Source of the DNA: QUBU01 sp014337915
GTDB taxonomy: Bacteria > Pseudomonadota > Gammaproteobacteria > Steroidobacterales > GCA-2729495
Length of the DNA: 64,000 nucleotides
Direction: 5' to 3'
Assembly: GCA_030263395.1 (NCBI GenBank)
Contig: SZOW01000014.1
Location: 5,629 to 69,628 of the forward strand
In this document: positions 1 through 8,998 of the stretch, piece by piece
Layout of the letters: each line of letters starts with the position of its first letter
Numbering within the stretch: position 1 is the first letter of the stretch
Made by a program: the position numbers and the translations under genes
Notes under the pieces: model-generated
Databases searched by the model: none
Told to the model about the DNA's origin: nothing
Seen by the model: the letters and a program-made list of their open reading frames with translations, nothing else

Positions 1-2
1 TT

Positions 3-1061
3 TCAGGCGGCAGCATTCCCTTCCTGGCCCTCGCTATCGGGGCGTTCATCGGCATCCGGTTGCTCACCCTGCCCGGCGCAATCCTGGCGATTCCTGGCGT
101 CAGCACCTCATCTCCGGAGAGAGCGGTCTGGATCGGCATTTTCATACTGTATGTGCTGATCATTGCTGGCGGCGACTATTCTTCGATCGACTTTTCACCA
201 GAGAACATCTACCTCAACCGGGCACAGATTGCCGAATCGCAATCAAGTTACTTCGAATATCTGCATACCAACCTCGCGAAGGCGCTGCTCCCCTTTCTGC
301 TCGTTTTCTACTATGCAAGGAGCAGATGGTTCCCGTTTCTCGCGACACTCATCTGCAGTCTTGGGGTGTTTCTCGTTTCCCAGCATCGCGCCGCCCTGTT
401 CTTCCCCTTGCTGGCGCTGCTGTGCTTCGCGGCCACACGACGCAGCAAGCGCGCCGGCGGCGGAAACCTTGTTGCAATGCTTACCGTCGTGCTGACGATC
501 GGCATGATCTTCACCTTGAGCGACATGACACTCCTGCTTGGAGACATCATCATCAGGCGGACCTTCATCGTTCCTGGTGCGCTGAACTTCGAATACTTCA
601 GCTTCTTCAACAACAACCCCTTCACACTGTTTTCCGATTCAAAGCTCTCGTTCGGCCTCCTGCCGAGGGTCTACCAGGAGCAGATCCCCTATCTCATCGG
701 CTATCAGATTGGCCTGCCAGGCGCGCACGCGAATTCGAGCTATCTCGGCTCGGGATATCAGCAGGCTGGCGTAGTTGGTGTGTTGCTGTACGTCCTTGTG
801 ATTTCAGCCACCCTGCATGTGCTCGATGGCATCGGCAATCGGATGAGCAATCACTGCTTCGTCTTCGCCGTCTGCTCCCCGTCATTGTTCTGGCTGATTG
901 ACTCATCGGATCTGCCTAGCGTGTACCTTACACACGGCCTGATCCTGGCCACTGCCATCCTCTGGTACTGGGCAGGCTACTTGCGGCTTTATTTCGCCGG
1001 CCTGGACAGCACCAGCGATACGCCGAAAACCAGGCCGATCAACCCACCAGCCGCCAGGTAG
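3..1061 (+). CDS. Wzy-like polysaccharide polymerase / O-antigen ligase family membrane protein (5' truncated by window edge)
   Basis: The reading frame is open to the left edge, so the N-terminus is missing; 352 residues are visible. It is a polytopic inner-membrane protein with about nine hydrophobic segments, a polar loop around the sequence SIDFSPENIYLNRAQ, and a longer extracytoplasmic-looking loop (FFNNNPFTLFSDS to HANSSYLGSGYQQAG) before the last helices. This layout and the loop motif resemble Wzy polymerases and O-antigen ligases, which join lipid-linked repeat units in the periplasm. The facing wzz- and wza-like genes support an exopolysaccharide role. The 3' end overlaps the convergent wzz-like gene by 73 bp. 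Which sugar polymer is made cannot be told from this fragment. Confidence 0.7.
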   Translation, partial: SGGSIPFLALAIGAFIGIRLLTLPGAILAIPGVSTSSPERAVWIGIFILYVLIIAGGDYSSIDFSPENIYLNRAQIAESQSSYFEYLHTNLAKALLPFLLVFYYARSRWFPFLATLICSLGVFLVSQHRAALFFPLLALLCFAATRRSKRAGGGNLVAMLTVVLTIGMIFTLSDMTLLLGDIIIRRTFIVPGALNFEYFSFFNNNPFTLFSDSKLSFGLLPRVYQEQIPYLIGYQIGLPGAHANSSYLGSGYQQAGVVGVLLYVLVISATLHVLDGIGNRMSNHCFVFAVCSPSLFWLIDSSDLPSVYLTHGLILATAILWYWAGYLRLYFAGLDSTSDTPKTRPINPPAAR

Positions 1062-1837
1062 TAGCCGCGACGTGGTCGCGCAATGTCGTCGGGATCGGGC
1101 GGCAAGGCCCGGTCGACCACGCGGAATGCAAACTCTTCCGTCACCGTAGCCAGCATCCGGCGGTTCAGCTGTGCCTCGAGAAGCCGGGCCAGGTTAGCCC
1201 GGGTTTCCAGCTGCGTGGTCCTGGTCAATTCGGTTTCGAGATAGGCCACCGACTCGTCAGCGCTCTTGATGGCTCGGTCGCGCATCGTTCTGTTGAAGCT
1301 GGCCACGAAGTCATTCGCGATCGTCGCAGCCTCCGTCGGGTCGCGCCAGTCGATCGTCAGCCGGAACAACCCTGTCTTTTTGTCTGGAACGAGCGTACGG
1401 ACATGCCTGTCAAATCTGATCGCTCCGGACGCCAGTGTCGGCGGTTCAGATGTCCCAGCCTTCCAGCGAGACTGCTGGCTGTCCCATCGCTCGGGAAAGA
1501 GCTTCGGCAGAAGGCCGGCATCCTGGATGAACTTTTCTGAAAAGCTCCTGGACTGCATTACCGCAAGTGACTCTTCCGTATGCGAGTTCGCCCGGTCAAG
1601 CGAGAATCCCGCAAGTCCCGAGAGCGCACCAAGGGCGGGCATCAGCGCTCCGTCGAGGCGCCCGCCACTCTCCGCAGGAATCAGGACCACCGTCGCACGG
1701 TAGACCGGCGACACGAGAAAGGAGGCTGCGCCGAAAAGCAGGCTGAACAGTACGGCAGCGCCAAGAACCCAGTGCAGCCTGCGGAACAATAGCCGCAGAA
1801 CTTCATCAAGCCTGATGACGTCATCGTCTATCATCAT
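989..1837 (-). CDS. Wzz-family polysaccharide co-polymerase (chain-length determinant)
   Basis: 282 residues. The N-terminus has a short cytoplasmic stretch, a first membrane helix at about residues 24-46 (WVLGAAVLFSLLFGAASFLV) and the Wzz-type sequence SPVYRATVVLIPAES. The C-terminus has the second helix (GYYLAAGGLIGLVFGVSLVL) after a Pro-rich approach (PPDPDDIARPRRG), as usual for co-polymerases. The middle is charged and helical, consistent with the periplasmic domain that sets chain length. No Walker-type tyrosine-kinase domain follows, so this is not a BY-kinase fusion. Two ATG codons are adjacent; the first is used here. The gene lies 76 bp downstream of the wza-like gene and is probably cotranscribed with it. 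Confidence 0.85.
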   Translation of the reverse strand: MMIDDDVIRLDEVLRLLFRRLHWVLGAAVLFSLLFGAASFLVSPVYRATVVLIPAESGGRLDGALMPALGALSGLAGFSLDRANSHTEESLAVMQSRSFSEKFIQDAGLLPKLFPERWDSQQSRWKAGTSEPPTLASGAIRFDRHVRTLVPDKKTGLFRLTIDWRDPTEAATIANDFVASFNRTMRDRAIKSADESVAYLETELTRTTQLETRANLARLLEAQLNRRMLATVTEEFAFRVVDRALPPDPDDIARPRRGYYLAAGGLIGLVFGVSLVLSRPAK

Positions 1838-1913
1838 GGGCGCCTGCCGGCCCTCGCACGGATACGAAAACCACGTTGCAACGAACTGAACAAGCCAGCC
1901 TCTAAAAACTGCC

Positions 1914-4601
1914 TCAGAACGAATTCACCGCCGCCACCGCGACGGCCAGGTTGTAGATGATGCTGGTGACGGAGGTCCACATGGGCAGCGGCGGCAGGCG
2001 CTCGGCATCGACCGGCACGACGATGGTGTCGCCGGGCCGGATGTCCATGCGGCGGCTCGGCAGCCAGCGGCTGGTGGATGCGGCCGCAACCTGGCCGTTG
2101 GCGCGGATCACGTAGACCCGATCCCGGTCGGCCTTCTGCGTGAAGCCGCCGCTCAGGTTGATGTAGTCGTCGCGCGCCAGCGATTCCTGGTACAGCTGCG
2201 AGGTGCTGGCCTGCACCTCGCCGATGATGGTGACTTCCTGCATCTGCCGCGGGATGCGCAGGCGGTCCTCGTTGCGCAGGATGATGTCGTCGGGCGAACC
2301 TGGCGCTTCGCGCAGGATTGCCGGCAGGTCGATGGCCAGGCGGCCAACCGGCTGGGTGCTGCGCAGCTCGGCGAGCAGCGACTGGCCCGCCGCGAGCGAG
2401 CCCGCCCCGGGCGCATCCTTGCCGGCCTGTGAGGACTGCACCGCCAGCAGCGCGAGATCGCGCTCGAGCCGGTCGGCAAGCGTGGCGAGCTGCTGGGCCT
2501 CGCGTTCCTTCAGTGCCTGCCGGGTGAAGACGGCGCCCGTCGGGAAGGCCTGGTCGGTCAGGCCCCCGGCCCGGGCGAGGAGCGCGTTGAGGGTCTCGCC
2601 GCGGCGGATGGGATAGCGTCCCGGGAAGCGCACCTCGCCCTCGAGTGTGACGAACTCCTGGTCGGTCCACTGCGGCACGCGCCGCACGGTGAGCACGTCG
2701 AAGGGCTGCAGATGCAGGTCAGCCTGCGGATCGCCGGCGAGCGCGGCGGCAAGATCCAGGCTGACGACGCTGGTCTTGCGCGCCTGGCCATCGATGACCT
2801 GGTAGCGGGCAAGCTCCGCCTCGCCGCCGAAGGCCGCTTCCGCGAGACTGCCACCGGCGCGCACCAGGTCGGCGACGGTCATACCCGGCTCGAGCGGATA
2901 CTCGCCCGGCATACGCACGCTGCCGCCGACGGAAACCATGCCGGCGGGATCCCTGAAGGTGCTCTGGCGGCGGAACTCCTCGAGGAGCGGGCGCAGAAGC
3001 GGCTCGCGGCTGCCGCCCATGTCGAACACGAAGATCTGGTCGCGCGGCATCAGCTTCAGGTCATCCGGCCCGCCCGGCTTGCGCAGCGCCTGCGCCAGGC
3101 TGGTCGAGTGCAGTTCGATGCGCCGATCGGGCAGCAGTTCACGGCGCACCAGCACGTAATCGAGATCGGCGCCGGGCTTGAGGTCCTCGACGCTGCCCAG
3201 CACCTGCGTCAGGCGCAGTCCGCCGCGGTACTGGCGTGCGCCCGGCTGGAACACGTGGCCGGTGACGACGATGCTGTCGTTGAGCGTGCTGCGTACCGCC
3301 GGGATGCGCAGGATGTCGCCGTTGCGCAGGCGGGTGTCGCGGCCCTCGCGCGTGCCGAGGTTGACGTTGAGGACCACGCGACCGCGCGTCGGATCGATGC
3401 GCTCGATGGTCGCCTCGGCCAGCGCGGCCGCTTCCGTCTGCCCGCCGCCGAGGTCGACCAGGGAGCCGGCAGTGGCGGCAGCGGTGATCTCGTAGAGCGC
3501 GGGGCGGCGTATCTCGCCGGTGATGCCGGCGGAAGCGCCCAATGGCGGCACGAACACCACGTCGCCGGACTGCAGCCGCATGTCGTCGCTGGAACTACCA
3601 TGCAGCAGCAGGTTGTAGAGGTCGAGCGTGCCGACCAGCTGACCGGCGCGCAGCACCTGCACCCGGCGCAGCGAGCCGATGGGCTTCACGCCGCCCGCCG
3701 CCATCAGCGCATTGCTCGCCGTGGACAGTCCGCCCACGGTATAGGCGCCCGGCTTCTCGGCATCACCGGTGATCATCACCTGCAGCGAGCGCAGGCGGCC
3801 CATGCCGACCGACACGCGGGTGCCGATCATCTGCTCGGCCACGCTCGCCACGATGGCTTCCTGCATCTCCGCGAAACGCATGCCCGCCACCGCCATGGGC
3901 CCGATCTCCGGCAGGCGGATGCGGCCGTCGCGCCCGACCGTGAGCGTGTAGAGGCCCTTGACGTTGCCGAGGAACTGCAGCTCGATGGCGTCGCCCGGGC
4001 CGATGGTGTAATCCGGCGGCACCGGAACGTCGCTGGCCTGCGCGAAGGTGGATGGTGCATTGCGGAAGACGTCGTAGCCGAAGGGCCTGAGCGCATCGAC
4101 GCCAAGCGGTTCCGGCTTCAGCAGTGTCAGCCTGACCCTGACCTGACTGAATGCGGGCTCGCTCTGCAGCAGCGCCGTAGCCTCCTCCGCGGTCAGGCCG
4201 GCAAGCGCAACCGGCTGCGCCATGCCGGGGATCCGCATGCGTCCGTCGCGCTCGAGGCGGTAGGGGTTGGCGGCAAGTGCCCGGGCGATGAGTTCCCTGG
4301 TGCCCGGCTCCACGGTGGCAGCGGCGGCCGGATCCAGCGCCAGGGCGAGCAGCACCGTATCCCCTGGCGCGGCGCGGCCCGTTGCGGCTGGCGCAACGGC
4401 CTTTGGCTGCGTGGTCGCCGGCATCGCCAGCGGCTGGTCACTGCCGCCATGCTGGCCGTACTGCTCGAGCAGGGCGCGCTGCTGTTCGGCGGGCAACTGG
4501 TTGAGCAGCTGCAGCTGCTCGGCGGTTGGGGCCTGCGCCAGGACGCGCAGCGCCGCGAGGCAAAGCAGAATGGCGGCGAGCGAGCCCGTTCCAGACTTCA
4601 C
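1914..4601 (-). CDS. wza: Wza-like outer-membrane polysaccharide export protein with about six SLBB repeats
   Basis: 895 residues, more than twice the length of E. coli Wza (about 380). A GTG start is followed by a signal peptide (SLAAILLCLAALRVLAQA). A Gln-rich segment precedes the polysaccharide-export domain at about 195-275 (DYTIGPGDAIELQFLG, DGRIRLPEIGPMAVAG). Six SLBB-like beta-grasp repeats follow, each opening as ITGDAEKPGAY, VTGHVFQPGA, VGGSVRMPGEYPL, LEGEVRFPGRYPI or similar. A hydrophobic segment near the C-terminus (SVTSIIYNLAVAVAAV) may be the membrane-spanning helix. No lipobox is seen. It should form the periplasm-to-surface exit channel for the polymer made by the neighbouring genes. 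A GGGGAAG sequence precedes the start. Confidence 0.88.
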   Translation of the reverse strand: MKSGTGSLAAILLCLAALRVLAQAPTAEQLQLLNQLPAEQQRALLEQYGQHGGSDQPLAMPATTQPKAVAPAATGRAAPGDTVLLALALDPAAAATVEPGTRELIARALAANPYRLERDGRMRIPGMAQPVALAGLTAEEATALLQSEPAFSQVRVRLTLLKPEPLGVDALRPFGYDVFRNAPSTFAQASDVPVPPDYTIGPGDAIELQFLGNVKGLYTLTVGRDGRIRLPEIGPMAVAGMRFAEMQEAIVASVAEQMIGTRVSVGMGRLRSLQVMITGDAEKPGAYTVGGLSTASNALMAAGGVKPIGSLRRVQVLRAGQLVGTLDLYNLLLHGSSSDDMRLQSGDVVFVPPLGASAGITGEIRRPALYEITAAATAGSLVDLGGGQTEAAALAEATIERIDPTRGRVVLNVNLGTREGRDTRLRNGDILRIPAVRSTLNDSIVVTGHVFQPGARQYRGGLRLTQVLGSVEDLKPGADLDYVLVRRELLPDRRIELHSTSLAQALRKPGGPDDLKLMPRDQIFVFDMGGSREPLLRPLLEEFRRQSTFRDPAGMVSVGGSVRMPGEYPLEPGMTVADLVRAGGSLAEAAFGGEAELARYQVIDGQARKTSVVSLDLAAALAGDPQADLHLQPFDVLTVRRVPQWTDQEFVTLEGEVRFPGRYPIRRGETLNALLARAGGLTDQAFPTGAVFTRQALKEREAQQLATLADRLERDLALLAVQSSQAGKDAPGAGSLAAGQSLLAELRSTQPVGRLAIDLPAILREAPGSPDDIILRNEDRLRIPRQMQEVTIIGEVQASTSQLYQESLARDDYINLSGGFTQKADRDRVYVIRANGQVAAASTSRWLPSRRMDIRPGDTIVVPVDAERLPPLPMWTSVTSIIYNLAVAVAAVNSF

Positions 4602-4753
4602 ACAACTTCCCCGCTGTGATTCCCGACAGCGATCATCATCCGGTCATCGGGCTGGCGAGCGGCCTGCCCAGGGACCGCAGCAGATGCCAGCATGCCACGG
4701 CTCGCGATGGTAACCACTGGGGATGAACCCCGCAACGCCGGCCAGGCACCGCG

Positions 4754-6844
4754 CTACGTCCACTGCGACCAGTCGCGGCGGTTCTCGGCGACGTGGAACA
4801 GCGCGGCGATGACGCGGCGGTCGAACTGGCTGCCGGCGCCGCGCATGAGCTCGTCGAGCGCGCCCTGGATGGAGAGCTGCTGCCGGTAGGCACGCGGGCT
4901 GAGCAGGGCGACGAAGGCGTTGGCGACGGCGAGCACCTGGCCGGCCAGCGTGATGCGGTCGGCACCAAGGCCGCGCGGATAGCCACGCCCGTCGGGCCGC
5001 TCCTGCTTCTGGGCGATGATATCCATCACCGGGCCATCGAACTGCAGGCCACGCAGCAGCTCCAGCCCGAAATCGACGTGCTGGTGCAGGGTCTCCTGCT
5101 CCTCCGGCGTCAGCGGCCCGGCCCTGGTGAGCAACCCCACCGGGATCATGATCTTGCCGATGTTGGCAAGGCTCGCTGCAAGGTTGAGCGTGCTGCGCTC
5201 CTGGTCACTGAAATCCAGCTCGCGCGCCAAGGCGTCTGCCACCTCGGTCATGCGCTGGGCGTGGTTCGCCGAATACGGGTCATGCCGGTCGACGACGCTG
5301 ACCAGGGTGAGCACCAGCCGGCGCAGCATGTCGGTGTTGCGTTCGTTGGCCTGCTGGATTTCCGAGACGTCGCTGAGCACCAGCAGCACCAGGTCGCGCT
5401 CCTCGCCGATGCGGTCCACCGGAATGAAGCTGGCATGGAAGGTCCGTGGCTGGTCCCCGAGCGGCCACTGCACCAGGCGATGCGCGGCGCCGCCGTGCTG
5501 GCGCACCTGGTCGATGCCTTCACCGAGCGCGGCCTGCACCGGCTGTGGCAGCACGCCGGCCAGCGTGCCGCCGAGCATGGCCTTGATCGTGGTGCCGGCG
5601 GCGCTGGCGGCTGCCTGGTTGGCGAACAGCAGGCGGTTGTCGGCGGCGACCAGCAGCGTCAGTGCGTCGAGGCTGTCGGTGATGGTGTGCAGGCGGTCGG
5701 TCTGGCGCTGCAGCCGCCCCGCCTTGTCGGACAGTTCTTCGGCGAGGTGCCGGGCACGCACGCCGCTGCCATGGCGCCAGGCCGCCACCGCCACCGCAGC
5801 CACCGAGAACAGCAGCAGCGACAACGCCACCAGCAGGAAACGCCGGCGCTCGTCGGCGAGGCTCAGCGCCTGGCTGGCGTTGGTCTGCTGGGCCAGCACC
5901 CAGGGCTGGCCGGTGATGGGCCGGCTGACCTGCAGCACGCGCTCGCCGCGATAGTTGTCGAGGCTGACGAGGCGCCCCGGCGTGGCGACCGCCGCCACCT
6001 CCGCCAGCTCGCCGTTGGCCAGCGGCAGGCTCCGGCGCAGCGGCCGCGAGCCGTCACGCGTCGGCGACAGCAACAGCACCTCGTCGCCCCGCTTTTCCAG
6101 CAGCAGCGACTCGCTGTCCTCGGCGAAGTCCGGGCCACGCGTCAGCAGTGGATAGAGGTCGGTTGCGGCGGCACGGATGGCGAGCAGCACCCCCAGCGGC
6201 CGCGCGGCATCGGCCCCCGCGCCGGACACGGTGGCGATGGGCAGGGCCTGCACCAGCACGGGCTGGTCTTCGGGGTCGGTCATGAGCTCGACCACCCGCT
6301 GGCCGGCCAGCGCCCGTTGCGCGATGCCAGAGTAGGTGGCGGCCAGGTCGAAGAGCCCCGGCGTCGCTACCAGCGGCTTCAGGCTGGCGTCGAGGATGGC
6401 GAGCCCGGCGCTGCGCGGCTGGGGAACGTTGGCGGGCAGGCGGGCGCTGCTGCTGACGCCAAAGCCGTCGCGGTCCGCTGCCGCCAGCAGCAGGTTGCGC
6501 AGGTAGCCCACCGAGCCGGCCTCGGCCGCCGCAGGGCCACCGCTGGCCTGGCCCGGCCCGGCGGCCTGCCACAGGTAGAAGCGCAGCGAGGCGTTCGCCG
6601 CCAGTTCCTCGAGGTTGCGCCGGTCGTTGCGCAGCAGCCGCGTGATGGCATCGGCCTTGGTGTCGGCCACCAGCCCGAGCCGGGTCTCCCACTGCAGCAG
6701 ATCGCGCTGCTTCTCCTCGGCGATATAGCCATTAATAAGGAAGGCGCCGACGCCGAGCAGCGCCGCCAGCAGCGCCGTGGCCGCGGCCACCGAGGCGCGC
6801 GGGCTGATCACCGCCGCGACCCGCCGGCCGGGGCGTGGATCCAC
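4754..6844 (-). CDS. Membrane receptor: periplasmic sensor, PAS and degenerate HD-GYP domain
   Basis: 696 residues, GTG start. Helix 1 lies at about 20-40, a periplasmic region of about 290 residues follows, helix 2 is at about 335-360 (FLLVALSLLLFSVAAVAVAAW), then a PAS-like domain (ITDSLDALTLLVAADNRLL) and an HD-GYP-type domain from about 515. The HD-GYP hallmarks are damaged: the metal-binding HD of the LHDIGKI motif reads LANIGKI (residues 558-564), the HHE before the GYP loop reads QKQERPDGRGYP, and the usual ADxFDALT reads ANAFVALLS. Phosphodiesterase activity on cyclic-di-GMP is therefore unlikely; binding or signalling is inferred. It overlaps the upstream LapG-like protease gene by 37 bp, suggesting coupled translation and a joint role. 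Confidence 0.82.
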   Translation of the reverse strand: MDPRPGRRVAAVISPRASVAAATALLAALLGVGAFLINGYIAEEKQRDLLQWETRLGLVADTKADAITRLLRNDRRNLEELAANASLRFYLWQAAGPGQASGGPAAAEAGSVGYLRNLLLAAADRDGFGVSSSARLPANVPQPRSAGLAILDASLKPLVATPGLFDLAATYSGIAQRALAGQRVVELMTDPEDQPVLVQALPIATVSGAGADAARPLGVLLAIRAAATDLYPLLTRGPDFAEDSESLLLEKRGDEVLLLSPTRDGSRPLRRSLPLANGELAEVAAVATPGRLVSLDNYRGERVLQVSRPITGQPWVLAQQTNASQALSLADERRRFLLVALSLLLFSVAAVAVAAWRHGSGVRARHLAEELSDKAGRLQRQTDRLHTITDSLDALTLLVAADNRLLFANQAAASAAGTTIKAMLGGTLAGVLPQPVQAALGEGIDQVRQHGGAAHRLVQWPLGDQPRTFHASFIPVDRIGEERDLVLLVLSDVSEIQQANERNTDMLRRLVLTLVSVVDRHDPYSANHAQRMTEVADALARELDFSDQERSTLNLAASLANIGKIMIPVGLLTRAGPLTPEEQETLHQHVDFGLELLRGLQFDGPVMDIIAQKQERPDGRGYPRGLGADRITLAGQVLAVANAFVALLSPRAYRQQLSIQGALDELMRGAGSQFDRRVIAALFHVAENRRDWSQWT

Positions 6845-7473
6845 CAGCCATGCTCGTTGATCGAGTAGACCGGCGCGTAGTGCACCACCTGCCGGTGCGG
6901 CAGCACGGCGCGCACCTGGTTGTCGAGCACCAGGATGTCATCGTTGCGACCCACGGCCAGCACGGCATGGGGCGCGCGCAGGTTGGTGTCCTGGACGACG
7001 ACGATACGCAGCTCGGCGTCCGGGTAGCCGAGCCAGCGCAGCGAGAAGTACTTGGTGATGGCGTAGTCCTCGCAGTCGCCACCATTGCCGAAGAATTCCC
7101 GGGGGATAGCCCAGTAGTCCTCGATGCCGTAGTTGTCGATATCGAGGACGTAGTCCATCTGGTTGGCGTAGCGGTTGACCTCGCGCAGCTGCTCGGCCGG
7201 TGCCCTGCCGCGCAGCTCGCCGAGGAACGCCAGCCAGCGCGTCATGTGGCAGCGGTTGATGCGCCGCTCGCTGCAATCGCCGTCCCGGAGGTTGTCGCGC
7301 AGCTGGCGCTCGAGGGCCTGCAGCCACTGCGGGAAGGCCTCGATGCCATCCTGGGCCGACTGGCGGTAGCCGAACAGATCCGGCGCGAAGGCCCACGCCG
7401 GCGTCGCGAAACTGGCCAGTACCAGCACCAGGACCGGGAGTGCCCGGGCCGTTGCCCGGCGGAACTGCGACAT
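6808..7473 (-). CDS. LapG-like periplasmic cysteine protease (bacterial transglutaminase-like, BTLCP family)
   Basis: 221 residues. A signal peptide (RALPVLVLVLASFATPAWA) directs it to the periplasm. The catalytic triad of the family is visible: Cys about 133 in GGDCEDYAITKY, His about 167 in APHAVLAV, and Asp about 182 in ILVLDNQ. LapG of Pseudomonas belongs to this family and cleaves an RTX adhesin near its N-terminus when released by its receptor LapD. An in-frame ATG 63 bp upstream (7536) is possible, but the chosen ATG gives a normal signal peptide. The stop overlaps the start of the degenerate HD-GYP receptor gene. No large adhesin gene lies in this window, so the substrate is unknown. 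Confidence 0.85.
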   Translation of the reverse strand: MSQFRRATARALPVLVLVLASFATPAWAFAPDLFGYRQSAQDGIEAFPQWLQALERQLRDNLRDGDCSERRINRCHMTRWLAFLGELRGRAPAEQLREVNRYANQMDYVLDIDNYGIEDYWAIPREFFGNGGDCEDYAITKYFSLRWLGYPDAELRIVVVQDTNLRAPHAVLAVGRNDDILVLDNQVRAVLPHRQVVHYAPVYSINEHGWWIHAPAGGSRR

Positions 7474-7495
7474 GTTCGATTGAGCCGCTGGAGGT

Positions 7496-7520
7496 GACGA
7501 CGTAGTATCCCGTAGTCGTC
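7496..7520. promoter_or_regulatory. Inverted repeat in the divergent region between protease and Slam-like genes
   Basis: The 66-bp gap between two divergent genes contains GACGAC and GTCGTC facing each other across 13 bp, and within them a direct repeat of CGTAGT (7501 and 7511). It could be a shared operator, but no clear sigma-70 boxes were identified around it. Confidence 0.3.
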
Positions 7521-7539
7521 GACTCCATAACAACAACTT

Positions 7540-8835
7540 ATGAAAAACCAGGCACCGTCCCCCACCCGCCCCCGCAACTCCTGTTTCGCGCTCCTGGCGC
7601 TGCTCTCACTGCTTCTCGCCGGCCCGGCGGCCGCTGCCGATGACATCCAGGCGCAGTTCGACTCGGCCATGCGCGCCATCGAGAACGACCACCTGCTCAC
7701 GGCGCGGCAGACGCTGCAGGATCTGCTGGCCGGTAACCCGAGCCTGAACCGCGCCCGGCTGGAACTCGCCCGGGTCTACTATCTGTCCGAGGACTTCCCG
7801 CAGGCGCGCGCCGAGGCGCAACGCGTGCTCGATGACCCGACCACGCCGCCGCAGGTGCGGGCCACGGTGCTCGCCTTCCTGGCCCAGATCGACGCCGACG
7901 AGAAGCGCGCCAGCCAGCGTCACCAGTGGCGGCCTTCGATCTACGCCGGGCTCATGTACGACTCCAACGTCAACATCGGGCCGAGCCGCGACATCATCGA
8001 CATCGGCGGCACGCGCTACACGGTGCTGCCCGCCTCGCAGGAAACCGACGACTACGCCTGGGTGGTCAACCCGGCGATCTCGCATATCTACAACCCGAAC
8101 AGCCACTTCCAGTCCGGCGAGCACACCGGCAGCTTCATCTGGCAGACCGACGCCAGCGCCTACTACCGTGGCTATTTCGACGAGCACGATTTCAACCTCG
8201 GCGTACTCACCCTGCGCACCGGCCCGGCCTGGATCGTGCCGCGCCACTGGCGCGCTTCGATCGGCCTGCAGGCCGACCAGATCTGGCTCGGCGACGATGA
8301 ACTGGCGCTGTTCACCTCCATCTTCCCGGGCATCGTCTGGCAGCTCGGCGAGGACTGGGAAGTCGGCCTCGACGCCGGGGTCACCCACCGCAATTACGAC
8401 AAGGACGTCGACGGTGGCCGCGACGGCTGGGACAAGCAAGGCATGGTGTCGGCGACCCGCTATTTCAACCAGCGCCGCTTCGCCCTGCAGGGCGGCGTCG
8501 GCTACCACGATTACGATGCCGACGAAGATCGCTTCGGCTACCAGGGTGTGGAGGTCTACCTGGGCGCCATTGCCCAGGCCTGGCAGAACGGCATGGTGTA
8601 CGGCCGCGTCGGCTACACGCAGTACGATTTCGACGGCGTGGAGCCGCTGTTCAACATCGGCCGCGACGACGACGAGTGGCGTTACACGCTGGGATTCCAG
8701 CACGATATCCGCAGCGGCCTGCTCGGGGGCTGGGCGCTGCAGGGCAGCTGGATCTACACGGACAACCGCTCCGACGTCGACATCTACGAGTACGACCGCC
8801 ACGTCGTGAATCTCGGCCTGGCACGCAGCTTCTGA
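7540..8835 (+). CDS. Slam-like (DUF560) outer-membrane protein with N-terminal TPR domain
   Basis: 431 residues. Signal peptide (ALLALLSLLLAGPAAAA), then TPR-like helices at about 35-125 (ARQTLQDLLAGNPSLNRARL, RVYYLSEDFPQARAEAQRVL), then a long beta-rich region with alternating aromatic residues that ends in Phe (LGLARSF), the usual outer-membrane barrel signature. The linker SIYAGLMYDSNVNIGPS matches the start of the DUF560 barrel of surface-lipoprotein assembly modulators (Slam). Slam proteins move lipoproteins or soluble proteins carrying a small C-terminal barrel across the outer membrane. The gene immediately downstream encodes an exported protein with a glycine/asparagine-rich beta C-terminus that could be its client. 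Family assignment is fairly secure; substrate is inferred. Confidence 0.78.
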   Translation: MKNQAPSPTRPRNSCFALLALLSLLLAGPAAAADDIQAQFDSAMRAIENDHLLTARQTLQDLLAGNPSLNRARLELARVYYLSEDFPQARAEAQRVLDDPTTPPQVRATVLAFLAQIDADEKRASQRHQWRPSIYAGLMYDSNVNIGPSRDIIDIGGTRYTVLPASQETDDYAWVVNPAISHIYNPNSHFQSGEHTGSFIWQTDASAYYRGYFDEHDFNLGVLTLRTGPAWIVPRHWRASIGLQADQIWLGDDELALFTSIFPGIVWQLGEDWEVGLDAGVTHRNYDKDVDGGRDGWDKQGMVSATRYFNQRRFALQGGVGYHDYDADEDRFGYQGVEVYLGAIAQAWQNGMVYGRVGYTQYDFDGVEPLFNIGRDDDEWRYTLGFQHDIRSGLLGGWALQGSWIYTDNRSDVDIYEYDRHVVNLGLARSF

Positions 8836-8962
8836 CAGCGGCAACACCAGCCGTTAACATATTGTCGGACGAATTTCGCATCGGGCGCGTGCAGCGCGTG
8901 ATCCCGGTGCGCTTTTGCGGTAAAACGTAGCCAAGGCGGGCTACCAGCCAACAACACCGCCA

Positions 8963-8980
8963 GGGCGGAAGATCCCGCCC
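8963..8980 (+). other. Short hairpin in the 5' leader of the secreted-protein gene
   Basis: GGGCGG and CCGCCC pair across a six-base loop, ending 18 bp before the ATG at 8999 and just ahead of the ribosome-binding sequence TTGGAG. It may influence translation or mRNA stability; no riboswitch class is recognised. Confidence 0.3.
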
Positions 8981-8998
8981 GCTTGGAGAACAACAACA

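Noticed and set aside
2712..4619. Long open frame of 635 codons on the plus strand opposite the wza-like gene
   Set aside because: Composition is low-complexity (His, Arg, Ala, Gln) with no domain; it is an antisense shadow caused by high GC. The same applies to the long frames opposite the HD-GYP, ABC and TonB receptor genes.
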